From Aegilops tauschii subsp. strangulata (lineage: Eukaryota > Streptophyta > Magnoliopsida > Poales > Poaceae), in contig NC_053039.3 of NCBI RefSeq assembly GCF_002575655.3, positions 239,050,622 to 239,114,621 of the forward strand: DNA of 64,000 nucleotides, read 5' to 3'. How positions within the stretch are numbered: the first letter of the stretch is position 1; each line of letters opens with the position of its first letter. Positions 32,652 through 43,030 of this stretch are shown here, one piece after another. A program made the position numbers and the translations under genes. The notes under the pieces are model-generated. The model searched no databases. It was not told where the DNA came from and saw nothing but the letters and a program-made list of their open reading frames with translations.

Positions 32652-35414
32652 CTATTGACGGAGGTTCAGATCTGGCTGAGTAAACAGATATTTCAGGCTT
32701 TGGTGGTCAGTGAAGATCTCGCAATGATTACCGAGAAGGTAATGTCGCCACTGCTTCAGTGCATGAATGACAGCAGCAAGTTCGAGGTCGTGAACTGGGT
32801 AGTTCTCTTCGTGAGGGCGCAATTGCCGAGAGGCATAAGCAATCACTTTGCGGTCTTGCATTAGGACACAGCCTAATCCTTGACGGGAAGCGTCGCAGTA
32901 AATGACAAAGTCCTTCTTAGTATCAAGTGGAGCTAGAACTGGAGCAGAAGTCAACTTGTCTTTGAGTGCCTGGAAACTTTCCTGACATTTGTCTGTCCAT
33001 TGGAACTTGACACCCTTATGCAACAGGTTAGTCAGAGGCCTAGCGATCTTAGAGAAGTTCTCGACGAATCGACGGCAATAGCTGGCGAGACCGAGAAAAC
33101 TTCTGACTTGCTTAACGTTCTTGGGAGGAGTCCAATCAAGAATAGCCTGAACTCGCTCGGGGTTGACGGCAATACCATCCTTAGAGATGACATGCCCAAG
33201 ATAGGTTACTTCCGGTAGCCAGAATTCACATTTGGAGAACTTGGCATATAGTTGATGCTCTCGTAGCTTCTCCAGCACAAGTCGAAGATGTTCGGCATGT
33301 TCTTCTTCGTTCTTGGAAAATACCAGGATCTCATCCAGATAAACCACGACGAACTTGTCGAGGTAATCCATGAATATATAGTTCATCAGACAAGAGAAGG
33401 TGGCTGGAGCATTGGTTAAACCGAAAGACATGACGGTGTACTCGTATGAACCATAGCGAGTCACGAAGGCGGTCTTTGGGATATCCTCTTCTCGAACACG
33501 GATCTGGTGGTAGCCCAACCTCAAGTCGAGCTTAGAGAACACTGACGAACCCGCCAGTTGATCATACAGATCATTGATCCGAGGAAGAGGGTATTTATTC
33601 TGAATGGTAGCTTGGTTTATAGGACGGTAGTCTTGAACTAACCGGTTTGTCCCATCCTTCTTCTTGACAAAGAGAGAAGGTGCTCCCCAAGGAGAGCAAC
33701 TTGGGCGAATGAATCCTTTGCGAAGAGATTTGTCGATTTCCTCCTTAAGCTCAAGGAGTTCATGCGGCGGCATTTTGTAGGGTCGCTTGGCTATAGGAGT
33801 GGTGCCTGGTTTCAAGTCGATGATGAATTCGACAGCTCTAGCAGGGGGAATCCCTGGAAGTTCTTCAGGGAAGACGTCGAGGAATTCACGCACGACGGGA
33901 ATGTTTTCAATGCCCTCGAGTGGTGCAGCATTCAATGCATTCAATGCATAGAGCCTTGCCTCGGCATTTTGCACCAGATGAGCTTGGTAAGCAACTATTT
34001 CATCTGAAGGGTGTAGCAGATGGACGGTCTTAGTGGCGCAAACTATAGAAGCAGTATGCGCTTTCAACCAATCCATACCCAAAATGAGGTCGATGTTAGA
34101 CGACTTCAGGATAATGGGAGAGGCATAGAATTCCAGCCCTTCGATTTCCACGGGGACATCGATGCCAACCAAGGAGGTTTGACACTGTCCCACGGGGGTT
34201 TTGACCAATACAGAGGTGTTCATCTCCTCACATTTAACGTCGTGCTTGTATGCAAAATCTTCTGACATGAATGAATGCGATGCACCTGTATCAAATAAAA
34301 CGGATGCTGGTACTGAATTTACGAGGACTGTACCCATCACAGTAGCAGGCTGGTCTTGAGCTTCATTGAGATCAATGTGGTTGGCATGAGCACGACCATA
34401 AGGCTTAGCATTGTTGTTGCGGGGCTGGTTGTTACCACGGCCCGTTGCTGGAAGGGCAAGTTGATTCTGATTCTGATGGCAGTCCCTGGCACGGTGACCT
34501 GGTTGTCCACACTTGTAGCACAGACCATTATTGGGAGTGGGAACAGGAGCTTGGGATGGTGGAGCTGGAAGTCTTGACTGCCTAGAGGGTGGTGGAGGCA
34601 GACGAGGTGCAGCATAGGTCTGCCTTGGGGTAGATGCATTTGGACGGTACATGCTGTTCGGGATCCATATCTTACGCTTCTGTGCGGGCGAGCCCGAAGA
34701 TGAGCCCGTGTCACGGTTGCGCCTGTGAGAGCTCTGGTATTCCTGCAGACCAGTTTCGACATTGATGGCCTTGTTCACCAAGGTGGCGAAATCAACAAAG
34801 TCATGCACTAGAAGTGTGAGCTTGATGTCAGCTTGAAGGCCATCACGGAACTTCTCCTGTCTGCGTGCATCAGTTGCAATGTCTTCTTCAGCATAGCGGG
34901 ACAAGTCCAGAAACTCCCGCTGATAAGCTTCAACAGTTTTGTTGCCTTGGGTGAGGTTGCGGAACTCACGCTTCTTCCGGCCCATGACTCCCTGAGGAAT
35001 GAAGCGGGCACGGAAATCTGCTTGGAAGTCTGGCCATGTGATGATTGTTCCAGCTGGCAGAGTACGCCTGTGGCTGTCCCACCATTGAGCTGCGGGTCCC
35101 TTCAAGAAGAAGGAAGCAAAGGTGACATAGCTGGCAGGGGCTACATCGGCAGACTCCATCTCATAGGTGATGTCACGGAGCCAGTCATCAGCATCCAGAG
35201 GCTGAGTTGAGCGGCGGTAGATGGTTGGGTTGAGGCGTATGAAATCTTGAAGAGTCACTTGGGCTGGCTGCTGGTTCATATTGGGGCGAGGAAACTGAGC
35301 CATCATATTTTCCATGAACTGGCGGTTCAGTTCAAACTGTTGGATCATACCAGCCATGTACTCAGGTGGTGGTGGGGCATCGCCACCACGACCACGACCA
35401 CCTGGTCTAACCAT
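32652..35414 (-). pseudogene. gag-protease-reverse transcriptase-RNase H, ends at a premature TAG
   Basis: The start was chosen at [11 protein letters not shown] (35414). The open frame extends 18 codons further, to 35468, without gag-like sequence. Counted from 35468, the order is gag domain (about 90-240), zinc knuckle [14 protein letters not shown] (317-330), protease DTGASHSF (393-400), and reverse transcriptase (about 560-745). RNase H follows with Asp859, Glu896 and Asp921. The reverse-transcriptase box that normally reads YxDD is YLDE (710-713, codon at 33330-33332). An in-frame TAG at 32652-32654 separates this part from integrase; beyond it the frame is unchanged. These two defects are the only obvious ones, so the copy is recent but probably cannot move by itself. 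Confidence 0.92.
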
Positions 35415-35652
35415 CCTGCTAATATATAACAGGGGTAGTTCAACACTGAGAAATATTTGCAAAGACAAGAATCATTCATGATGAAACATGCATAACGAAA
35501 GGAGCACGATAGCTACTACATAGTAGTCGGCATAACTTACAAAAGGGGTCATGCATAGAGTTCAGTACATAGAGTTCAGTACATAGACTAAAACATCATA
35601 GGCGGCACACAGGCTCGCGGCGACTGCAACTAATACTACAAGCAAGCCTACA

Positions 35653-36411
35653 TCAGTCCCAAGAGGTACTGTGGAGGTAATCGTAGCCCGACAGCTGGTA
35701 GTGAGGCAACGGATAGCCCTCGACGTCAGCAGACTGGGGGCCGCGGATACTCAGGTGTAGAGCCCGACGCTCAGGTGGCAGAAGAGGGCCAAGTGCGGGA
35801 GAGTAGCCTCCCACCTCTGGCCAACCGACACCGTGGGGCATCACGGTCCTGGCTGGGTAGATCGCAGTACGCGGTACCTGTCCAGATCGGACAAAGGGGT
35901 GCAGCAGCGTCAGAGCACGGTAAAGGTGCTGACGGGTGGTGTACATCTCGTGGCGAAGAGCTCGGTTAGCTCGATCCAGCCCATCAGCATGCAGAACAAG
36001 GTGCTGATGGTAGAAGGGCTCTCGGGTGACAGTGGAGTAGGCAGCAGTATAGTATCCCTCCGCACCAACATCAGATGCGATAGCAATGTGCCTGAAAGGG
36101 GAGGTGTCCAACTCCTGATACTCTCCACGAAGACGTGTCAGAGCAGCATAGGCAGCATCGTGGACAGCCATATCGATGGTCACACCAACACCATGTGCGG
36201 TGTGCAGCACAGTAGTGGAGTTGTACTCTCGAGAGTAGAGGTGGACGATGGCACGGTACTGCTCCTGGTTAAAGTCCTGGTACTCCTCGTAGACGGTGTA
36301 CTCAGGGTGCCAGCGATAACCCAGATAGGTCATCATCTCAGCTAGCACCGCAGGTGATCCCGAGGCACCAATGGCCGTCGTGTGGCGCACGACCTGCCTC
36401 GTGGGTTCCAT
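35653..36411 (-). CDS. Extra ORF before gag with dsRNA-binding-domain-like pattern (252 aa)
   Basis: An intact frame between the primer site and gag, in the same direction as gag. Residues about 18-98 follow the dsRBD plan: SPAVLAEMMTYLGY, then HPEYTVYEEY, a strand-like YRAIVHLYS, then HGVGVTIDMAVHDAAYAALT, ending in LR. This resembles helix, PxY strand, two more strands, G-x-G and the AA..AL helix. The basic KKxAK patch that contacts RNA in classical domains is missing. The C-terminal half has no domain I know. Extra ORFs are known in some plant gypsy lineages, but I do not recognise this one. Possible roles are RNA packaging or interference with silencing; both are inference. Confidence 0.7.
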   Translation of the reverse strand: MEPTRQVVRHTTAIGASGSPAVLAEMMTYLGYRWHPEYTVYEEYQDFNQEQYRAIVHLYSREYNSTTVLHTAHGVGVTIDMAVHDAAYAALTRLRGEYQELDTSPFRHIAIASDVGAEGYYTAAYSTVTREPFYHQHLVLHADGLDRANRALRHEMYTTRQHLYRALTLLHPFVRSGQVPRTAIYPARTVMPHGVGWPEVGGYSPALGPLLPPERRALHLSIRGPQSADVEGYPLPHYQLSGYDYLHSTSWD

Positions 36412-36730
36412 CTGAAAGCAAGACGTTTCAAAGGAGTCAAATGACAGTGTGTGAATTGTTCAAAATACTATTCTAAGAAACAACTATGGCTTATCCAACT
36501 TTGGGGTGAATGCGGTCACGGGATCCTAGTGTTAAAGTTAGTAAATTCGTTTAACCCGAGTAGAAGAGAGTTCAGAGTCCCAGAGTAAAGGTCGAGGAGT
36601 AAAAGATACTAGTACCACCCAATGGCAACGTGGGCCCGTAAGACACACAGCCATGCTAGTTAAAGTTTTGTAATGTCTAGACTCGACTTCGGCCAAGGAG
36701 TGTGGAAAGGGGGATTCCTACAGGCAGTCG

Positions 36731-36742
36731 GCTCTGATACCA
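36731..36742 (-). other. Primer-binding site, initiator tRNA-Met type
   Basis: The minus strand reads TGGTATCAGAGC, three bases after the LTR end (GGGGGCGTCACA at 36746). It primes minus-strand DNA synthesis of the chromodomain element. Confidence 0.92.
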
Positions 36743-36745
36743 ACT

Positions 36746-39700
36746 TGTGACGCCCCCGATTTGACCGTACACTAATCATGCACGCAAATGTGTACGACCA
36801 AGACCAGTGACTCACGGGAAGATATCACAACACAACTCTAAAACATAAATAAGTCATACAAGCATCATAATACAAGCCAGGGGCCTCGAGGGCTCGAATA
36901 CAAATGCTCGATCACAGACGAGTCAGCGGAAGCAACAATATCTGAGTACAGACATAAGTTAAACAAGTTTGCCTTAAGAAGGCTAGCACAAACTGGGATA
37001 CAGATCGAACGAGGCGCAGGCCTCCTGCCTGGGATCCTCCTAACTACTCCTGGTCGTCGTCAGCGGCCTGCATGTAGTAGTAGGCACCTCCGGTGTCGTA
37101 GGTGTCGTCGTCGACGGTGGCGTCTGGCTCCTGGACTCCAACATCTGGTTGCGACAACCAGATAGGAAGGAAAGGGGGAAAAGAGGGGGAAAGGCAACCG
37201 TGAGTACTCATCCAAAGTACTCGCAAGCAAGGAGCTATACTACATATGCATGGGTATATGTGTAAAGGGGCATATCAGTGGACTGAACTGCAGAATGCTA
37301 GAATAAAAGGGGGATAGCTAGTCCTGTCGAAGACTACGCTTCTGGTCATCCCCATCTTGCAGCATGTAGAAGAGAGTAGATTGAAGTCCTCCAAGTAGCA
37401 TCGCATAGCATAATCCTACCCGGCAATCCCCTCCTCGTCGCCCTGTTAGAGAGCGATCACCGGGTTGTATCTGGCACTTGGAAGGGGTGTATCTTATTCA
37501 GTATCTAGTTCTAGTTGTCATAAGGTCAAGGTACAACTCCGGGTCGTCCTTTTACCGAGGGACACGGCTATTCGAATAGATAAACTTCCCTGCAGGGGTG
37601 CACCACATAACCCAACACGCTCGATCCCATTTGGCCGGACACACTTTTCTGGGTCATGCCCGGCCTCGTAAGATCAACACGTCGCAGCCCCACCTAGGCT
37701 CATCAGAGAGGTCAGCACGCCGGTCTAACCTATGCGCGCAGGGGTCTGGGCCCATCGCCCTATGCACACCTGCACGTTGTGTACGCGGCCGGAAGCAGAC
37801 CTAGCCCCCTTAATACAAGCGCGAGCTTACGGTCCAATGCGACGCGCGCCACTCAGTTGCTGACGTCAAAAGAGCTTCGGCTGATACCACGACGTCGGGA
37901 TACCCATAACTACTCCCACGTAGATGGTTAGTGCGTATAGACCAAATGGCCAGACTCAGATCAAATACCAAGATCTCGTTAAGCGTGTTAAGTAACCGCG
38001 AACGCCGACCAGGGCCAGGCCCACCTCTCACCTAGGCGGTCTCAACCTGCCCCGTCGCTCCGCCACAAAGATCCACTCGCGGGTACTCCTACGAGCCGAC
38101 CCGACTTTAGTCATCACATGTGTCATGTATATAGTACATAAGTATATACCCATGATCACCGCCCAGGTGATCACGGCCCGATAGTATAGCACAGCAGACG
38201 GACAAGAATGTAGGGCCACTGATGGAAATCTAGCATCCTATACTAAGCATGTAGGATTGCAGGTAAAGGTATCAACAGTAGTAGCAAGGATAGGCTATGC
38301 ATCAGGATAGGATATCGAAAAGCAGTAACATGCTACACTCCTCTAATGCAAGCAGTATAGAGAAGAATAGGCGATATCTGGTGATCAAGGGGGGGGGGCT
38401 TGCCTGGTTGCTCTGGCAAGTAGGAGGGGTCGTCGACTCCGTAGTCGAACTGGGCAGCAGCAGTGTCGGTCTCGTAGTCTACCGGAGAGAAGAGGGGGGA
38501 AGAAACTGACCGGTGGGCCCCACCTGTCATAGACAGTGGGCTAACAGAAGATTAAACTAATTAATTTTTAGTGATTAACTACTGGGCCCACCTGTCAGTG
38601 AGTGATTAGATTAATTAATTAGTTTTAATTATAAAAACATTTTCTTTTCTCTCTTTTTTTTAATTTTTGCGGCGGGGCCCGCATGTCAGTGCCTGGGCCT
38701 GCCCAGTCAGCATGTTGACTGGGTGGACCCAGTCAACGGGGCCCACTGGCAGTGGCACTGGGGGGGGGGGCAGGCTAGCCACGTCGGCGGCCGGCGCCGG
38801 AGCAACTCCGACGAGCCAAACGCGGCGGCGCGGCTCGGGAGGGGCGCGGGTTTCGCGCACAGGGGGTCTGCGGGGTCGTGGCTGGGCGCGTTCGACGCGG
38901 CTCGGCGCCGCGCGTCCAACGGTGGTGGCCGGAGCGGCTGGAACGGGCGGGGGCGAGCGCTACGAGCTCGCCGGCGGCGAAGTGCTTCGGGCTGGGGCGG
39001 GTGCGGCGTTAGAGCGCGCGAGCGGCCGAACTAACTAGCTAGGCGGGTGCGGCATGATGCGGTCGAGCTAACGGGCCTACGCCCATGACCAAATGGTCAC
39101 CGGAGACCCGCCGGCGACGAGCTCCATGGCGCGGCGTTCGGGCGCGCGTGGGGAAGCCGCTAGGGGGCGCGCGAGAGAGAAAGGACAGGGGAGGAGGGGG
39201 AGAGGCTCACCGCGCGGCACACGGAGGCCGGTGAGGGGCTTAGGAGCAGCAGATCGGCGCCGGGGAAGAAGGGGGTCGCCGGCGTCCGAAGTTGAAGGCG
39301 AGCTCGGGGAGGTCGTTGCAGGGGCTCCGGTCTCCAACGGGCTGCACCAGACGAAGCAGCGGGCGACGACGGTCCTTGGAGACACCTTGGGGCGGCGAGG
39401 TGGGTACGGTGGCCGTGTGAACGACGGTGAACGGCGGCGACCGTGTCGGGCGTGGGGAAGGAAGGAGTGGCGCGGATCTGGGGGGGGGGGGAGAAGAGAG
39501 AGGCGCAGGGGCCGAGAGGAGAGCGGGGGCGAGTGGGAGAGAGGCCCGAGGAGGCGGGGGGAGCTGGCGTCCTTATCCTCCCCGTCGCCGGCGAGGGGGT
39601 GCGGCGGGGACTGCCCCTGTTCCGACCCCGGTCGGGGGAACAGGGAAGGGGGCGAGCGGGAGAGGTGGGCTGGGCCGGGGGTCGGCCCAGTTGGGCCAGG

Positions 39701-40051
39701 GGTGCTGTGGGGGGGGGCCTTCTCCTTTTTTTCTTTTTCTTTGTCTGTTCTGTTTTCTGTTGTATTTTCTTTTTATTTATTTATTTTCTTTTCTGTTTTA
39801 TTTCATTTAAAAGTATTTAGGTATTTTATAAAAATGTGTTTTCTCCACCATAATTATCAGTGCAATTTCTGGCATGGCCCGAACATTTTTGTTTAAATTT
39901 TTGAAAACTTCTATTTTCCACTTTAAATTTAATTGAAGTTTGAATTAGGAGTTTGAAAAGAAATGTGTTTCAAATGTGAGCAAGCCCTGTTTAGCAACAT
40001 GATTAGCTTAATCACAGAGGGTTACTGTAGCATGATTCTCGGGGTGTTACA
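36746..40051 (-). repeat. 5' LTR of the chromodomain element (3306 bp)
   Basis: It matches the 3' LTR at about 99% outside indels. It lacks 406 bp found at 28940-29345 of the other LTR. The junction sits in AAAC, present at both ends of the missing block (28936-28939 and 29342-29345). It also lacks a 9-bp repeat of GGGGCCCAC near 38740 and differs in G-run lengths. Confidence 0.95.
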
Positions 40052-40056
40052 GTGTG

Positions 40057-40113
40057 CGTTTGTACCCGAATGTTGTGGATCATTGCTTTATATATAAAGC
40101 GGGGCGAAAGCCT
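40057..40113 (+). mobile_element. 3' end of the GC-rich non-LTR-like repeat
   Basis: This is the continuation of the repeat at 25766-27180, on the far side of the gypsy insertion. It contains TATATAAAGCGGGGCGAAAG and ends in TTTTCGGTAAA, a 3' end I know from plant LINE-like elements. There is no long A-tail. Confidence 0.5.
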
Positions 40114-40530
40114 TTTCGGTAAAGATCCTAAGCAAGCACCACATGTTGGAGGATCCATAATAATATAACTTCTATACAAATATACCCAAACATAACTCAT
40201 TACATTGTCTTCCTTGTCCAACTTCAATTAATTTGCTCATGTTTGAAAACAATTAATGGGGCTCACAATCATAGAAGATGTCCAAGATAATATATTTATA
40301 TGTGAAATCTCTCTTCCTTCAATATTCTTTCATGAATTGTTCAAGTGACCAATGCTGTGTTTGCTAACATTCAATAAATTTTACCGCCTATACTTATTAT
40401 ATGTGAAGTCATTACTCCCCATGGGATAAGCATATGAAACATATATAATTTTAGATTTATGATATTCAATTCATTCAACCATTTACTCATAGGATATAAG
40501 TGAAGCACGAGAGTAAATGACAAACTACTT
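40114..40530 (-). other. Non-coding retroelement DNA; no gene seen
   Basis: AT-rich sequence of the same high-copy type as 24771-25765. It is cut at 40530 by the LTR of the next element. No coding frame or structural RNA is visible. Confidence 0.5.
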
Positions 40531-41079
40531 TGTTGGGGATATAACCCCACGGTTAGACCCGCCCTAATAGAGCTTGGTTAGGTTGTTGGCGACTCAATAA
40601 GGAAGCCTTAGACAGGCCCAAGAAACCAAGACATAGAGCCAGGAGGTGGCTTATGAGGTGGACCGATTGAAGGCCCAAGACTAAAAGATGGTGCGTGACC
40701 CGGAAGTGTAAGTCACCCAATGGCGACTTGCCAAAGAAGGCAAGGTGATGTAGAGCCGGCGTCGGTTATGAAGTATAAGCTGGCCCAGACTCTTGTAAGC
40801 TCAGGGCCTCAACTTGTGTATATAAAGGCGAGTCCCTGTGGCGGGTAAACTTAGGTTACAATCAATCGTTAGCTTGGTTAGCGAATCCGTTCCCTTGTAA
40901 TCGATACTCACGCAATAGCAACAAGAGCAGGAGTAGGCTTTTACCACCACCGTGAGGGGCCGAACCTGGATAAACTCATGTCCTTCGTCCCGTTCAACCC
41001 CTTCGAGCTAATCACCGTAGCGATGGCCTCACACCTAAGTCCTTTCACTAGGGCATTTGCCGTGTTAACCCCACGACTG
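40531..41079 (+). repeat. 5' LTR of the plus-strand host gypsy element
   Basis: It begins TGTTGGGGATATAACCCCAC, with an inner palindrome GGGGATATAACCCC. A TATA box (TATATAAAG) lies at 40819-40827. It ends next to TGGCGCCCACCATGGGG at 41081, a primer-site-like sequence. The right LTR is outside the window, so the target duplication cannot be checked. Confidence 0.8.
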
Positions 41080-42006
41080 TTGGCGCCCACCATGGGGCCA
41101 GCACACAGTGGTTTCGAGTTCTTGAAGGGATCTTTCCTAGGGATCGAGGGGTACGCCATTGGCAGGATGACTAAGAGTCGTCGCGGAAAGCTCTACATCA
41201 ACGGTGCTGGCTGGGGCCCTGAGTTTGACTCAATCGAGTATGGGTACCGGGTCCCCTTCGGCAGAATTCACGTCTTCATCGGCAAAATCGGCGGATCCGA
41301 GCCTGAGCCGGACACCTGCACCGACCTTGTCGAGTCGGCTCGGTGCACGCAACCCGCCCGGCTTCAACCCAGCCGGAAGTGTGTCTTCATCGGTTTCACA
41401 CAAGGCTTGGAGCTTGCGGAAAATTTGGCATCTGGGGAGAGACTCTCATCTACTCAGGTGATGAGTCCTCAACCGGAGAGACGTAATCAATCTATCAGCT
41501 TCAAGACGTCGAGCTTGGGGGCTATTCCGATGGCCACGGTATTCCGGACCCCTATGAGCCGCCGTGCAGGGCTGCTATCTTCATGGCTGGCATAGGGCCG
41601 ACTCTGAACTCTTCAACGATGGCTGCGACAGTTTCTGACCCGGCCGCGACAAGGTCTGGTGGATCCGGATCAGGCAGGCCGCCGACTCAAGTGTTGCTGG
41701 ATCTCATGGGCACCTTGACAACTTTGTTGGCAACAGAGATCACTGCGTCTAATCAGGCAGAGCACAATGCAGAGGTCACGAGGATTCTTGAGGATATCAC
41801 CAAGGTCCAATAGGATATCGTGGCTGAGAACAATCAAACAGCTGCGTTGAAGGCTTAGATTGATGCAGAAGCACAACGTGTCAAGGCAGATGCTTGGTGT
41901 TTGAGTTTGGATCAGGACGCGTCTAATGCAGTACTCCAAAGAAGGTATCAGAGTCGCCTGCCGTTGACATATGGCCCGAGGCGTTTGTTTAACACCCTCG
42001 GGGCGG
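41080..42006 (+). pseudogene. Leader and gag start of the host gypsy element
   Basis: After the primer site comes a leader of about 500 bp with no recognised protein, although a frame is open there. The gag start is near 41620 (MAATVSDPAATRSGG). It continues LLDLMGTLTTLLATEITASN and HNAEVTRILEDITKVQ, with TAG stops at 41811-41813 and 41857-41859. The frame is then cut by element C at 42007 and resumes at 61265. Confidence 0.75.
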
Positions 42007-42488
42007 TGTCGGTGTCAAACCGGTGGATCTCGGGTAGGGGGTCCCGAACTGTGCATCTAAGGTCGATGGTAACAGGAGACGGGGGACACAATATTTACCC
42101 AGGTTTGGGCCCTCTCTATGGAGGTAATACCCTACTTCCTGCTTGATTGATCTTGATGAATATGAGTATTACAAGAGTTGATCTACCACGAGATTGTAAT
42201 GGCTAAAACCCTAGAAGTCTAGCCTGTATGACTATGGTTATGATTGTTTGTTCTCTATGGACTAAGCCCTCCGGTTTATATAGACACCGGAGGGGACTAG
42301 GGTTACACCAAGTCGGTTACAGAGAAAGGAATCTTCATGTTTGGTCGCCAAGCTTGCCTTCCACGCCAAGGAGAGTCCCATCCGGACACGGGAGAAAGTC
42401 TTCGGTCTTTGTATCTTCACAGCCCATCAGTCCGGCCCATGTCTAACAGGTCGGACGCCCGAGGACCCCTTAGTCCAGGACTCCCTCA
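42007..42488 (-). repeat. 3' LTR of element C
   Basis: It starts TGAGGGAGTCCTGGACTAAG on the minus strand at 42488. A polypurine-like stretch (CAGGGGCTAC) precedes it. A TATA box is held between the arms of a 9-bp inverted repeat (see 42267-42294). Confidence 0.93.
42267..42294 (-). promoter_or_regulatory. LTR TATA box inside a 9-bp inverted repeat
   Basis: CCCTCCGGT (42267-42275) and ACCGGAGGG (42286-42294) flank TTATATAGAC, which contains the TATA box on the minus strand. The same arrangement is in the other LTR of C (61038-61065) and in the LTRs of element D (45989-46016 with one mismatch, 54331-54358). Confidence 0.8.
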
Positions 42489-42904
42489 GTAGCCCCTGAA
42501 CCAGGCTTCAATGACGAGGTGTCCGGCGTGCAGATTGTCTTCGGCATTGCAAGGTGGGTTCCCTTTCCCGAATACTCCAAGATAGCCTTAGGACGAACGT
42601 GTCCGGATCTGCAACACAAGTACCACACACAACCGCAGAGAGTATAATATTTCATGAGTCCAATCTGCTGACAAATTTTTGTAACGTGACATCACGCTTG
42701 CCCAGTCATTATTTCGAACCATTTCTTGTCCTGCCGTTCCATGTTTCGAGGCGTGGTTTTTATTGGCACGTCTTATCGAAGCAGAGATCGTGTCCCCTTA
42801 TTGCGGGATTCTCATCAATACGAGCGTGGGTAATCCAACCGTGCTGTTTGCACGGCCCTTGGGAATAGGCGAGTTTTAAGGCGAGTGGGGAGGCGTTCGG
42901 TATT

Positions 42905-42925
42905 CACCGCCTTTATAAGGGGATA
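42905..42925 (+). promoter_or_regulatory. TATA-like promoter of the antisense gene in element C
   Basis: ATTCACCGCCTTTATAAGG, with the TATA core at 42912-42919, is about 112 bp before the ATG at 43031. Element D has ATTCACCCTCTTTATAAAG at the same distance before its own antisense gene (about 53696-53714). Confidence 0.65.
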
Positions 42926-43030
42926 AGGATTCCCTTTCTTCACCCACGCCTTCTCTCTTCCTCTGCCCTTCCATTCTTGAGCTCTAGCGCCCAAGTTCTC
43001 ATCTTTTCTGCCTCAAGAAAGCACTCAGCC

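Larger units (their letters stand above)
27181..40051 (-). mobile_element. Nearly intact Ty3/gypsy chromovirus (Tekay/Del type), 12.9 kb
   Basis: Both LTRs, the primer site, gag, protease, reverse transcriptase, RNase H, integrase, chromodomain, polypurine tract and an extra ORF are present, in the right order on the minus strand. The LTRs run TGTAACACCCCGAG to GGGGGCGTCACA. The 5-bp target duplication GTGTG is perfect at 27176-27180 and 40052-40056. It inserted into the GC-rich non-LTR-like repeat. The LTRs differ at about 30 positions in 3.3 kb by hand count, mostly C/T and G/A changes, so the insertion is recent. Confidence 0.96.

Noticed and set aside
40978..41595. 205-codon frame at the LTR and leader of the host element
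   Set aside because: It starts inside the LTR, crosses the primer site and has no gag motif; the real gag begins near 41620.
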